Of a stretch of DNA of 64,000 nucleotides, positions 1 to 8,598 are shown in pieces (position 1 is the stretch's first letter; every line of letters begins with the position of its first letter). The notes below the pieces were generated by a model. It made no database searches. It was not told the DNA's origin and saw only the letters and a program-made list of their open reading frames with translations. The stretch comes from Arthrobacter humicola (GTDB taxonomy: Bacteria; Actinomycetota; Actinomycetes; Actinomycetales; Micrococcaceae). The position numbers and the translations under genes were made by a program. Location of the stretch: positions 992,001-1,056,000 of the forward strand of contig NZ_JAFKON010000001.1 of assembly GCF_022803015.1 (NCBI RefSeq). The letters are read 5' to 3'.

Positions 1-183
1 CTGCTCGGCAAGCAGTGCGGCCTGCAGGCGCCAGGCTGGCGTGAGGCCGCCGGCCCCTATGGCCAGGAGAGCGCATTTCTTTCCGTCGCCGACATCGTGG
101 ACCCCGATTCGCTGAAAAGAGTGCGCGCCAGCAAGCAGGCTGCCAAGGCCGCCATCAAGGCCGCGAAGGCCTCCGAGCACTGA
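1..183 (+). CDS. C-terminal end of an unidentified protein (cut by window edge)
   Basis: Frame 1 is open from the first base and ends at TGA 181-183, giving the last 60 residues of a protein whose start lies outside the window. The tail is rich in Lys and Ala (ASKQAAKAAIKAAKASEH), and a segment with Trp, Tyr and Ser precedes it. I do not recognise the family. It converges on the oxidoreductase gene that follows on the minus strand, with only 15 bases between the two stops. The base composition fits coding sequence of this genome. Confidence 0.55.
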   Translation: MLGKQCGLQAPGWREAAGPYGQESAFLSVADIVDPDSLKRVRASKQAAKAAIKAAKASEH

Positions 184-198
184 TAAGGAGGGCCTGGA

Positions 199-1242
199 TC
201 AGCGGCTTCCAATGGCTTCGCCGGGGAAAACGATGCCGAGCTGGTTCCTGACGGCGTCGGCGACGGCCATGGTCCGGATGGATTCGGCGAGCGGCCGCTG
301 CGGAACCTCCAGCCGCCCCGCCGCAATGGCGCTGGCGACGGCGGCAGCCTCGAAGTGCAGGCCCTCGAAGTGCGCTCCGGCCGGCTCCTCGTAGGCCAGC
401 CGGGTACCGTCCGGGAAGTGGACGCTGAAGTTGCCTGGCATGTTAAAGGGCCCGTCAATTGACAGTGAAGCCTCGGTGCCCACAATGGTGGCGGACGTCG
501 GCGTGAAGTTGTGCAATTGGGTGTTCATCATGGCCTGGCGTCCGCCGGCAAAGGACATGACGGCCGACAGCTGGGCATTGACTCCGGATTCGTGCGGTTC
601 ACCGAGTGCCAGGAGGCGGTCCGGTTCGCCCAGGACGGACGTGATGAGCGAGAGCGGATAGGTCCCCAGGTCCAGCAACGGGCCGCCCGCCAGAGCCGGG
701 TCAAAGATCCGGTGGCTGGGGTCAAAGTGCTCACCGTATTCGGCGAAGACCGTAGTAAGGTCCCCGAGCATTCCGGAGTCGAGCACTTGTCGGATGACGT
801 CGAACTTGGGCAGGAAAAATGTCCACATGGCTTCGGCGGCGAACCGGCCGGCGTCGGCGGCCCGGCTGGCGATGCCGGCCGCCTGCGCGCGGTTGATGCC
901 TATCGGCTTTTCGACCAGAACGTGCTTGCCGGCGTCGAGCGCCATGAGGGCGGCCTCGTAGTGGAAGTTGTGCGGCGTGGCCACGTAGACGATGTCGACG
1001 TCGGCGGCGGCCAGCTCCTCATAGCTGCCGAAGGCAGCGGTGATGCCGTGCCGTCCAGCAAAGGCTTCGGAACGGTCCAGCGAGCGGGACCCGATTGCGG
1101 CGATAATCTGCGAGGTGTGCGCCTGGACGGATTCCGTAAAGCGCTCCGCAATCCAGCCGGGACCCATGATCCCCCAGCGGAGTGGTGGTGCGGTTCGGGA
1201 ATCCGGGACCCGGGACACCGGGAGTGAGGAGTTCCCGGTCAT
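199..1242 (-). CDS. Gfo/Idh/MocA family NAD(P)-dependent oxidoreductase
   Basis: A 347-residue dehydrogenase of the glucose-fructose oxidoreductase / inositol dehydrogenase family, probably acting on a sugar or polyol in the cytoplasm. The N-terminus has the nucleotide-binding start RWGIMGPGWIAERF, followed by VYVATPHNFHYEAA and the family motif VLVEKPIGINRAQA, whose EKP lysine is the usual catalytic residue. A C-terminal GFO_IDH_MocA domain follows (AGGPLLDLGTYPL). The frame is open upstream to 1416, but I prefer ATG 1242: homology starts just after it and it overlaps the stop of a small upstream ORF. It is divergent from the MFS sugar porter at 1599 and likely belongs to the same catabolic cassette. 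The substrate cannot be told from sequence. Confidence 0.85.
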   Translation of the reverse strand: MTGNSSLPVSRVPDSRTAPPLRWGIMGPGWIAERFTESVQAHTSQIIAAIGSRSLDRSEAFAGRHGITAAFGSYEELAAADVDIVYVATPHNFHYEAALMALDAGKHVLVEKPIGINRAQAAGIASRAADAGRFAAEAMWTFFLPKFDVIRQVLDSGMLGDLTTVFAEYGEHFDPSHRIFDPALAGGPLLDLGTYPLSLITSVLGEPDRLLALGEPHESGVNAQLSAVMSFAGGRQAMMNTQLHNFTPTSATIVGTEASLSIDGPFNMPGNFSVHFPDGTRLAYEEPAGAHFEGLHFEAAAVASAIAAGRLEVPQRPLAESIRTMAVADAVRNQLGIVFPGEAIGSR

Positions 1243-1286
1243 GTGCCGGCTTCCATTGTGTTGACATCGATTCGCATAAGACTCAT
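1239..1286 (-). CDS. possible 15-codon leader peptide overlapping the oxidoreductase start
   Basis: The short ORF MSLMRIDVNTMEAGT has a good Shine-Dalgarno (AGGAAAGGG) a few bases before its ATG at 1286. Its TGA (1241-1239) overlaps the ATG of the Gfo/Idh/MocA gene as ATGA. The oxidoreductase ATG itself has only a weak upstream GGAAG inside this mini-ORF. Translation of the enzyme may therefore depend on termination-reinitiation after the leader. The sequence shows the overlap and the ribosome binding site; the coupling is inference. The peptide has no run of one amino acid typical of attenuation leaders. Confidence 0.4.
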   Translation of the reverse strand: MSLMRIDVNTMEAGT

Positions 1287-1483
1287 CGCCCTTTCCTGGA
1301 TTTGTCCTGACATAGTAACAAATCGCTTCATCGGTAAAAGCCTGAAGAAATACCCGCTCCACCCCGGCGCCACACGCACCAGGCTTCCGGCATCCTCCCT
1401 GCTGCCGCGCCCGCACGGACTTGCCCCAACCGGCCGCCTCCAGGACACCCGTCGACCCTTTGAGCGCATGTCAAGACAAACTC

Positions 1484-1512
1484 TTGACTGTGGCGTTAGA
1501 GCGCTCTAACGT
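1484..1512 (+). promoter_or_regulatory. sigma-70-type promoter with embedded LacI-type operator
   Basis: TTGACT (1484-1489) and TAACGT (1507-1512) are separated by 17 bases, a good housekeeping promoter. The perfect 18-bp palindrome CGTTAGAGCGCTCTAACG (1494-1511) fills the spacer and overlaps the -10. Its centre (GAGCGCTC) is of the type bound by LacI-family repressors. The promoter faces the MFS sugar porter at 1599, and a LacI-family gene follows at 3212, so repression by occlusion of this promoter is the natural reading. Confidence 0.85.
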
Positions 1513-1598
1513 AGAAGGCACGTGATCCAGCGCACTCCCGGAGAACGCTCCGAATTCAAAGTCCGCCCTTCAGGTCGGCCGAATCGAGGAAGTCAACA

Positions 1599-3047
1599 AT
1601 GTCGTTGCACACAGCAAGCTCGCCCGCCTCGGGCTCGAAACATCGCGGATATCTCGCCCGTCTCACTGTCATCTCCACACTCGGCGGACTCCTGTTCGGC
1701 TACGACACCGGTGTCATCTCCGGTGCGCTGCTCTACATGCAGGACTCCCTGAACATGAGCCCCGTAGAAGAGGCCACCGTCGTCAGCGCACTGCTCTTCC
1801 CTGGTGCCGCGGTGGGCGCGCTGAGCGGCGGCAGGCTCGCCGATAAGCTCGGGCGGCGCGGCACGCTGCTCGTCTGTGCGCTGCTCTTCCTCCTCGGAGC
1901 GATAGGCTGCGCCATCGCGCCGACCGTCGGGTTCATGGTGGCGGCCCGCGTCATCCTCGGTCTTGGCGTCGGCGCCGCCGCCGTGACGTGCCCCCTCTAC
2001 CTTGCAGAAATGGCGCCTGCACACCTGCGCGGACGCATGGTCACCATCAACGAACTGATGATCGTGACCGGCCAGATGCTCGCTTTTGCCATCAACGCAC
2101 TCCTCGACGCCGTCATCCACGACTCCGAGGTCTGGCGCATCATGCTTGGTATTGCCTCCATCCCCGCCATCGCACTCCTGATCGGCATGCTCGCCCTGCC
2201 CGAATCGCCGCGCTGGTTCGCTATCCGCGACAGGCTCGACGACAGCCGCCGCATCCTCAACCTCAGCCGCAGCCCTGAGGAAGCCGATTTCGAGTACAAA
2301 GAAATCGTTGAGTCCGCGAATACCGCCCGGAACGAGCGCTCCAGCGCCTGGCGCGATCTGAAGAACAATCCCTGGATGCGCCGGCTCCTCTGGGTCGGCA
2401 TTGGGCTCGCCGCAGCCCAGCAGGCAACGGGCATCAATACCGTGAACTACTACGCCCCCACCATCCTCGAGCGCAGCGGCCTCGGGGTGAGCGCATCGCT
2501 CGTGGCAACCATCGCCGTCGGTGTGACGTCGGTGCTGATGACCGTCCTGGGCATCTGGCTCCTGGGCTTCGTCGGGCGCCGCCGCATGCTGGTCATCGGC
2601 TTCTCCGGGGTCGTGGCTTCGCAGGCACTCCTCGCCGTCGTCTTCACGCTCCCCCAGTCGGACCTCGTCAGTTACACCATTCTGGCGGCGATGATGCTGT
2701 TCGTGGCCTTCGTGCAGTGCTTCATCGGCACGTGCGTGTGGCTACTGCTCTCCGAGATCTTCCCGCTGGCCATCCGCGGCTTCGCGATGGGCATTGCGGT
2801 GTTCGCACTCTGGACCGTGAACGCGGCGATCTCCTTCCTGTTCCCGATCCTGGTCGTCGCCCTGGGCTCAACCGGCACGTTCACCGTGTTCGTGCTGGTG
2901 AACATTGTTTCCCTGATCTTCGTGGCGAAATTCGTGCCGGAGACGAAGGGGCAATCCCTGGAAGAGCTGGAGGTGCACTTCCGCACCGGAGGCATTCCAA
3001 TCATCGTGCCTCCCACGGTACCGGGCGAGAAGGCGGTATCTCTCTGA
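1599..3047 (+). CDS. MFS sugar porter family transporter (sugar/polyol:H+ symporter)
   Basis: A 482-residue inner-membrane transporter with about 12 membrane segments. Sugar-porter signatures are visible in order: GGLLFGYDTGVISGAL in TM1, GRLADKLGRRG in the loop 2-3, PESPRWF after TM6, QQATGINTVNYYAP in TM7, GRRRM in loop 8-9 and PETKGQSLEELE at the end of TM12. Length and motifs match XylE/AraE/IolT-like proteins; the exact sugar is not readable. The start has GAGGAAG about 6 bases upstream. It is transcribed from the LacI-operated promoter at 1484-1512, divergent from the Gfo/Idh/MocA gene and 164 bases ahead of the LacI regulator, so uptake and oxidation of one sugar or polyol are probably co-regulated. 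Confidence 0.93.
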   Translation: MSLHTASSPASGSKHRGYLARLTVISTLGGLLFGYDTGVISGALLYMQDSLNMSPVEEATVVSALLFPGAAVGALSGGRLADKLGRRGTLLVCALLFLLGAIGCAIAPTVGFMVAARVILGLGVGAAAVTCPLYLAEMAPAHLRGRMVTINELMIVTGQMLAFAINALLDAVIHDSEVWRIMLGIASIPAIALLIGMLALPESPRWFAIRDRLDDSRRILNLSRSPEEADFEYKEIVESANTARNERSSAWRDLKNNPWMRRLLWVGIGLAAAQQATGINTVNYYAPTILERSGLGVSASLVATIAVGVTSVLMTVLGIWLLGFVGRRRMLVIGFSGVVASQALLAVVFTLPQSDLVSYTILAAMMLFVAFVQCFIGTCVWLLLSEIFPLAIRGFAMGIAVFALWTVNAAISFLFPILVVALGSTGTFTVFVLVNIVSLIFVAKFVPETKGQSLEELEVHFRTGGIPIIVPPTVPGEKAVSL

Positions 3048-3211
3048 GAATCGATCGTCCGCAGCCATTGCCGCCGGGCCTCCCCCACGGGACAGACATG
3101 CGGCCGGCGTCACGCAGTGGAACCGGTGCGGTTGCCCATGGGGCGGCGGCCGGAACCGCTGTGTTTCCCGCGATACGCTTGCCGGCAGGAGGCCATTAGT
3201 CCAGGAGCGAA

Positions 3212-4234
3212 ATGAACCAGCATGGAGCGGCCAAACGCGCCACCATTGAGGATGTGGCGCGCGAGGCCGGCGTTTCTCGCGCACTCGTTTCCCTGGTGCT
3301 GAGGGGTTCACCCAAGGTGAGTGAACAAAGAAGAGAAGCTGTTGCCACCGCCATAGCCGCACTCGACTACCGGCCCAGCAATGCGGCCCGCTCGCTCGCC
3401 AGCGGACGGACGCAAACAGTAGGAGTGCTGCTGGACGACCTCTCCAATCCCTGGTTCGTGGAGCTGCTCGACGGCATGCAGAACATCTTCCGGGAGCAGA
3501 ACCTTCGGATGGTCCTCGGCGATCCCCGCTATCTGGCCCGCCCAGGGGAAAGCCCGGTGTCCGCCTTCTTGGAATTGCGCGTCGACGGCCTCGTCATCGC
3601 CGGAGACTTCTCCGCCGATGAAGACCTCACCCGCGCCACACTGCTCACGCCAGCCGTCGTCGCCGGCACCCGCGCCTTCGACCTCCCGGCAGCGGACCGC
3701 GTCAGCAACGACGACGCCGCCGGCGCCCGGATGGCCGTCGAACACCTGATTGGTCTCGGCCACAGCGACATTGCCTTCCTCACCGCTCCCACCGGGTCCG
3801 CTACCGTGCGGGCCGACGCTTACCGGGACACCATGACCCGCCACGGCTTGCAGAACTACATCCGAGTGATACCAACAGACTTGAGCGAACATTCCGGCTT
3901 TGAGGCAATGAGCCGCCTTATCGACGGCGGCCTGCCCCCCTCAGCGGTCTTTGCCGCCAACGACGTCCTCGCCGTCGGTGCGCTCTCGGCCGCGGACGAG
4001 CACGGCATCAGCGTGCCGGCACAACTCTCACTGGTCGGATACGACAACACCTATCTCGCCGGGATCCGCCACGTCTCCCTGACCACCGTCGACCCCGTCA
4101 GCCGGGACGTAGGCATCCGCGCTGCGGAGTTTCTCCTTGCCCGCATCGCCGACCCCTCCCTCCCGCCACGTACCGAAGTGCTGGCCCCGCGCCTCGTCGT
4201 TCGAAGCACCACCGCTCCCGCCGCCCACACCTGA
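3212..4234 (+). CDS. LacI family transcriptional regulator
   Basis: A 340-residue repressor. Residues about 10-60 form the LacI helix-turn-helix and hinge (TIEDVAREAGVSRALVSLVL, then DYRPSNAARSLASGRT). A periplasmic-binding-protein-like effector domain follows, with the family features DDLSNPWFVELLDGM and HLIGLGHSDIAFLT. An AGGAGCGAA ribosome binding site precedes ATG 3212. It lies downstream of the MFS porter in the same direction. The perfect palindrome in front of that porter (1494-1511) is the most likely target, with the transported sugar or a derivative as inducer (inference). Confidence 0.92.
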   Translation: MNQHGAAKRATIEDVAREAGVSRALVSLVLRGSPKVSEQRREAVATAIAALDYRPSNAARSLASGRTQTVGVLLDDLSNPWFVELLDGMQNIFREQNLRMVLGDPRYLARPGESPVSAFLELRVDGLVIAGDFSADEDLTRATLLTPAVVAGTRAFDLPAADRVSNDDAAGARMAVEHLIGLGHSDIAFLTAPTGSATVRADAYRDTMTRHGLQNYIRVIPTDLSEHSGFEAMSRLIDGGLPPSAVFAANDVLAVGALSAADEHGISVPAQLSLVGYDNTYLAGIRHVSLTTVDPVSRDVGIRAAEFLLARIADPSLPPRTEVLAPRLVVRSTTAPAAHT

Positions 4235-4353
4235 CACCCCCGGCCACCCAAGGCGGGCCGGCGGCCGCTACCCTCTGTCGTGGTGCAGTGGCCCTGACTA
4301 GACTTGAATTGCGCCGGATTAGACGCATGGATTCGTCTCTGGAGGGCAGTATC

Positions 4354-5151
4354 ATGACAGACCGCAGCGACTCCGAATTGCCCGCGGATCAGGCGCCCGC
4401 GGACGAGAAACCAGAAGACAAGGAGCTCCGGGGCCGGTACGTCGAAGGAGCGTACGGTAAGGCTGGCGTGCAGAGAGGCCGGCACGCCGAGGACGAGGAG
4501 GGCCAATACGTCCAAGGTGACTACGGTGCGGGCGGCAGGGAGGGCGGCCTGCCCGAACCCTTGGGAGACCGAGCCAAGGAATCCGGGCGCTACGTGGCAG
4601 CCGACTACGGCGGCGCTGGTACGGTTCCGGGACGCACGGCCGGGTCGGAAATCGGCCAGTACACCGAAGGTGACTACGGTGCGGACGGTACTGTAGATCC
4701 GCTGCGCAAGGCCGGAACAGGTACGCCTGGCGAAAAGCCGATGACCGAGGCGCACGGTGGCCACGACGCTGAACCGCAGGCCCGGAACGCCTCGTCGGGT
4801 GCCGCGGCCCAGAGCGATGACTCCCGCAGCGGTGCAGATGTGCGCGAAGCGGTCGACATCGCGGAGGCGGGTACCAAGGCGCAGGGGGATCACTCGCATC
4901 CGGAACGGGCCAAGACAGGCGAGGCGCCTGTGGAGCAGGTGTTCAACGACCCCGCCATGACCGAGGGGCAGCGGACCGTGACGGACTCCGCAGAGACATC
5001 CGGATCTGTACCGCCGGGACCCTCACCCGCCGAAGCCGGATCCGGTGGCGCCCAGTCCGCGGTTGGGGCCCGGGAGTCGGACCGACTCGCGGCGGGCGAG
5101 CCGCCGGCCGCGGGCAAGCCCTTCGACGCCGGCAGCGAGGAGGGCACTTAG
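4354..5151 (+). CDS. hydrophilic repeat protein with four GDYG-type motifs (unknown function)
   Basis: A 265-residue, very polar and probably disordered protein. Four imperfect repeats with the core (R/Q)Y(V/T)xGxYGxxG lie at residues about 28-38 (RYVEGAYGKAG), 51-61 (QYVQGDYGAGG), 79-89 (RYVAADYGGAG) and 102-112 (QYTEGDYGADG). The rest is rich in Glu, Asp, Gly, Ala and Pro. There is no signal peptide or membrane segment. ATG 4354 is chosen over the longer frame start at 4288 because GGAGGG lies just upstream and the repeats start soon after. Small acidic proteins of this sort also occur at 9796, 21172 and 21530. I know no function; a stress or desiccation role is only a guess from composition. 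Confidence 0.7.
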   Translation: MTDRSDSELPADQAPADEKPEDKELRGRYVEGAYGKAGVQRGRHAEDEEGQYVQGDYGAGGREGGLPEPLGDRAKESGRYVAADYGGAGTVPGRTAGSEIGQYTEGDYGADGTVDPLRKAGTGTPGEKPMTEAHGGHDAEPQARNASSGAAAQSDDSRSGADVREAVDIAEAGTKAQGDHSHPERAKTGEAPVEQVFNDPAMTEGQRTVTDSAETSGSVPPGPSPAEAGSGGAQSAVGARESDRLAAGEPPAAGKPFDAGSEEGT

Positions 5152-5183
5152 AGCGCCTGCCCGGGTGGGCAAGCAAGGACGTA

Positions 5184-5333
5184 TCACGAGGCGATTCCGG
5201 GCTGGTAGGTGCCGGCGCTCCATTCCTGTCCCTGGGGATCGAGCACCCGGCAGCGCCGGGCGCCCCATTGGGTGTCTTCGGGCTCGATCACTGAGGTTCC
5301 GCCCGCAGCGAGGGCGAATAACTTGGCGTCCAT
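5184..5333 (-). pseudogene. C-terminal fragment of a VOC/glyoxalase-like protein
   Basis: A 49-codon frame that is a good match to the last third of a VOC (PhnB/glyoxalase-type) domain: EPEDTQWGARRCRVLDPQG, then EWSAGTYQPG. In intact family members this segment follows about 80 residues that are missing here. The ATG at 5333 is 48 bases from the start of the divergent LigD-type gene, so there is no room for the N-terminal half. It is best read as a truncated remnant; a short expressed protein cannot be excluded. Confidence 0.6.
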
Positions 5334-5381
5334 GCCGGAATGCTATTCCCAAGCGCAGCCGTCCGGAACTAGCGTGGCGGA

Positions 5382-6626
5382 ATGAACTCGTCGAAGACCC
5401 CCGCCGAGATCCTCAACATTGCCGGCAACGAGGTTCGCATCTCGAGTCCGGACAAGGTGGTGTTCCCCGAACCCGGACTGACCAAGCTCGACCTGGTCCG
5501 CTACTACCTCACCGTCGCCGACGGTGCACTGCGCGGCGCAGGCGGCCGGCCCATGGTGCTCAAGCGCTTCCCGAAGGGGATCGGCGCTGAGCCGTTCTTT
5601 CAGAAGCGCGTGCCTGAAAACCACCCCGACTTTATCGACACGGCAACGCTGCACTACGCGTCCGGAACATCTGCCGAAGAGGCCGTCATCCGGGATGCTG
5701 CGGGCTTGGCGTGGGTCGTGAATCTTGGATGCCTGGACCTCAACCCTCACCCCGTGCGTGCAGAGGACCTCGAGCACCCGGACGAGCTCCGGGTCGACCT
5801 CGACCCGATGCCGGGGGTCGACTGGGCGCAGATCGTCGATGTCGCCTATGTCGCGCGGGAGGTGCTCGACGACGTCGGACTGGTGGGGTGGCCGAAGACG
5901 AGCGGTTCGCGGGGACTCCACATCCTCGTGCGCATCGCGCCTCAGTGGTCGTACCGCGACGTGCGGCTCGCCGCCGAGACCCTCGCCCGCGAGGTCGAGA
6001 ACCGCGCTCCGGGCCTCGCCACCGCGCGGTGGTGGAAGGAGGAGCGCGGCGAGAGTGTGTTCGTCGACTTCAACCAGAACGCCAAGGACCGCACCGTGGC
6101 ATCGGCGTACTCGATCCGGCCCCTGCCCGATGCCCGGGTCTCGACTCCGCTCAATTGGGACGAGGTTACCTCCACCCGGCCGGAACAATTCACGGTGCCC
6201 ACTGTGCTTGAGCGCTTCGCGGCGATGGGCGACCCCCACGCCGGGATCGACGACGCGGTAGGGACGCTCGACAGGCTCATCAGTCTGGCTGCCGGGCTCG
6301 GCCCCGCCGAAAAGCCGCCGCGCGGCAGCGACGGCCTGGGCCGCCGGCAATCGGTAATGCCGCTCATCGAGGTGGCACGGACCAAGACCAAGCCCGAGGC
6401 GCTCGCGGCGCTCGAGGAATGGAAGACCCGGCATGCGGACCTCTTGTCAGCCCTGCATCCCGCCGACGTACTCGTCGACGGAATGCGGGGATCGAGTTCG
6501 CTCTGGTACCGGGTCCGGGTGAACCTGCAGCACGTCCCGGAAAATGAGCGTCCGCCGCAGGAGGAGCTCATCGCCGACTACGACCCCTGGGCGGGCAAAG
6601 AGTGGCCGGGGCGCCCTGGATCCTGA
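5382..6626 (+). CDS. stand-alone LigD-type DNA polymerase/primase domain protein
   Basis: A 414-residue member of the archaeo-eukaryotic primase superfamily related to the polymerase domain of LigD (non-homologous end joining). The catalytic carboxylates are visible as RVDLDP (Asp139, Asp141), with the third in SVFVDFNQN (Asp229). The nucleotide-binding SGSRGLHI carries His180. The N-terminus has the typical SSPDKVVFPE and the LVRYYL helix. No ligase or nuclease domain is attached, and no ku or ligase gene is in the window. Actinobacteria often carry such LigD-like primase-polymerases separately from the full NHEJ ligase. It probably fills or extends DNA ends in repair. Confidence 0.88.
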   Translation: MNSSKTPAEILNIAGNEVRISSPDKVVFPEPGLTKLDLVRYYLTVADGALRGAGGRPMVLKRFPKGIGAEPFFQKRVPENHPDFIDTATLHYASGTSAEEAVIRDAAGLAWVVNLGCLDLNPHPVRAEDLEHPDELRVDLDPMPGVDWAQIVDVAYVAREVLDDVGLVGWPKTSGSRGLHILVRIAPQWSYRDVRLAAETLAREVENRAPGLATARWWKEERGESVFVDFNQNAKDRTVASAYSIRPLPDARVSTPLNWDEVTSTRPEQFTVPTVLERFAAMGDPHAGIDDAVGTLDRLISLAAGLGPAEKPPRGSDGLGRRQSVMPLIEVARTKTKPEALAALEEWKTRHADLLSALHPADVLVDGMRGSSSLWYRVRVNLQHVPENERPPQEELIADYDPWAGKEWPGRPGS

Positions 6627-6680
6627 CCGCCGGCTCCTGAACACCGTCCTGACACCGGCTCCTGACACCAAGGACGGGGC

Positions 6681-7100
6681 TCAGGCGTCCTGAGGCTTGT
6701 CCGGCTGCGCCAGGGTGTCTGCGTGGCGATGGGCGACCTTCCATTCGCCACCCTCGCGCCGGTAGACCTGGGTCACGCGCAGTGTGTAGTCCCTCGGCTC
6801 TCCGTTTACCGAGGTGCTCGTATGCTCGTACCCAACGGTGTAGGCCATGTCCCCGATCACGTCGGCAGCAATCACCTCGTGCGTGTATGACGTGCAATAC
6901 GAGAAGGATGCTTCCAGCTGATGGAAGATGCGCCCCACGTCCTCGGGACCGCTGCCGGACGTCCACGCGCCGAGCACGGTAACGGGCTCCCTTCGGGACC
7001 AGATGGCGAACCGCGGCCCGGCGTCGCCGTTATGCAGGGCGGTCTCGGCGTCCTTGAGACGCGACCCAACCCAGGCCATGAAGTCATCCCGCTCACTCAC
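6681..7100 (-). CDS. SnoaL/NTF2-like (DUF4440-type) protein
   Basis: A 139-residue protein with an NTF2-like fold pattern: an N-terminal helix (DDFMAWVGSRLKDAE), a segment on allocation of amount and date (GDAGPRFAIWS, EPVTVLGAW), and the typical last strands LRVTQVYRREGGEWKVAHRH. That ending is the hallmark of SnoaL-like/DUF4440 proteins. It converges on the LigD-type gene. The specific ligand or reaction is unknown. ATG 7100 is used because homology begins within a few residues. Confidence 0.75.
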   Translation of the reverse strand: MSERDDFMAWVGSRLKDAETALHNGDAGPRFAIWSRREPVTVLGAWTSGSGPEDVGRIFHQLEASFSYCTSYTHEVIAADVIGDMAYTVGYEHTSTSVNGEPRDYTLRVTQVYRREGGEWKVAHRHADTLAQPDKPQDA

Positions 7101-7333
7101 GTCGGACCTCCAAAGGGCTCACTGTCCGTCAACGGCAGGATACGTCCATCGCCGTCCAGGCCGTCCCGGCCCCGCCATCCTAAGCGTGCCTCGTGGTGGC
7201 TGCAAGGGTTGGCGTGACTTCTGCCCCGGGCCAACTGCGGGCCAGAGGCCTCGTCCCGATTCCAAGCTTTCCGCAAGGGGGTTCAGGCAAGATTCGGTCC
7301 GAGAGTATCCCAATTGATTGCGGGGTGGTTGTT

Positions 7334-7468
7334 ATGGATGAGAAACCGAGAAGGAAACTCTCTGCCCTATTTTGGGTGGTTTCCGTTGCCGTTCTGGGAG
7401 CACTTGGGGCATTGGGCTGGTATGCGGTGAACGTCATAGCCGCCCTGTTGTCCCCGTCGGTGCGTTGA
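7334..7468 (+). CDS. small single-span membrane protein (hypothetical)
   Basis: A 44-residue ORF: the basic N-terminus MDEKPRRKLSALFW is followed by one hydrophobic segment (VVSVAVLGALGALGWYAV) and a short tail. Charge distribution predicts an N-in orientation. The frame is open upstream to 7193, but the upstream residues lack protein-like character. The ATG at 7334 has a GGGGTGG stretch 5 bases before it. No family is recognised. Confidence 0.45.
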   Translation: MDEKPRRKLSALFWVVSVAVLGALGALGWYAVNVIAALLSPSVR

Positions 7469-7636
7469 ATACGCCTCGACGCTGCTGACACCCAATTCGA
7501 CGCACACCCGGATTGCGGGATTCATTTTGCGGCTGCCATCGCGGGCGGTTGATAGCGGCATAGGCTTCCCGACGACGTCGGGCACGCTTACGGTGGGCAA
7601 GAGGAGCAGGACACAAGGCCTTAGAAGGGACCCACC

Positions 7637-8449
7637 ATGCTGATCTGCGCAACTTGCGCCGTGGAACACGACGAACCTGCCCCGGGGGTTTGCCCGATCT
7701 GCGCCGATGAGCGGCAGTATGTGCCCGATGACGGACAAAAGTGGCTCACACTGGACGGGCTGGCGCAGGAGGGCCAGCAAACGGTGTTGAAGGAGAACGA
7801 GCCGGGCCTTGTCGGGATCCGGACGGAGCCAAGAGTCGGGATCGGCCAGACCGCCCAGCTTGTGGCGACACACGAGGGTTCGCTGTTGTGGGATCCGGTC
7901 GGATATGTCGACGACAGAGCTGTGAAGGCAGTGCTCGAGCGGGGCCCGGTCCTGGCGATCGCTGCCAGCCATCCGCACATGTTCGGCGTGCAGGTCGAAT
8001 GGTCGCATCGGCTCGGCGGCGTCCCCGTACTCGTGGCCGACGCAGACCGGCTATGGCTGGGGCGCAATGATCCGATCATCGAATACTGGTCCGGCAGTCA
8101 AACCATCGCAGAAGGGTTGACCCTGCACCAGACCGGGGGCCATTTCCCGGGCAGCGCGGTGGTGCACTGGGCTGCAGGAGCCGGCGGCAAAGGAGTTCTG
8201 CTGACCGGTGACAGCGTGTATCCGAATCCAGACCGTCGCTCCATCGCCTTCATGCGCAGCTACCCGAACCACGTGCCGTTATCCGGCGCGGTGGCGGTGC
8301 GAATCGCCGCACAACTGGGAGAGCTCAAGTTCGACCGAATCTATGGCAACTTCAACAATGTAATCGCGTCCGGCGCCAAGGCCATTCTGCACGATTCCGC
8401 ACAACGGCACGCTGCTTGGGCGCGCGGCGACTTCGACCATTTGACCTGA
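7637..8449 (+). CDS. MBL-fold hydrolase-like protein with N-terminal zinc ribbon
   Basis: A 270-residue protein. The N-terminus has a CxxC...CxxC zinc ribbon (Cys4, Cys7, Cys19, Cys22: ICATCAVEH ... GVCPICADE). A metallo-beta-lactamase-like domain follows: LLWDPVGYVDD, IAASHPHMFG in the place of the HxHxDH metal motif, TGGHFPGSAVVHW and LLTGDSVY. The canonical HxHxDH is reduced to SHPHMFG, so the metal site is altered and activity may differ from typical members. It stands alone, 149 bases ahead of the quinone reductase gene. Confidence 0.78.
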   Translation: MLICATCAVEHDEPAPGVCPICADERQYVPDDGQKWLTLDGLAQEGQQTVLKENEPGLVGIRTEPRVGIGQTAQLVATHEGSLLWDPVGYVDDRAVKAVLERGPVLAIAASHPHMFGVQVEWSHRLGGVPVLVADADRLWLGRNDPIIEYWSGSQTIAEGLTLHQTGGHFPGSAVVHWAAGAGGKGVLLTGDSVYPNPDRRSIAFMRSYPNHVPLSGAVAVRIAAQLGELKFDRIYGNFNNVIASGAKAILHDSAQRHAAWARGDFDHLT

Positions 8450-8598
8450 TCAGTCCATTTCCCCTTTTGCGTTAGCGTGGGATCAAGCGCCGCAATAGAC
8501 GTCAGAGGTATCCGAGCCATCATGGCGACAGGAGGACCCCGGGTTCTTACGGCGCACCCATCCCGTCCCCCTATGAAAGCCGAAGAAGCGGAGTAACA

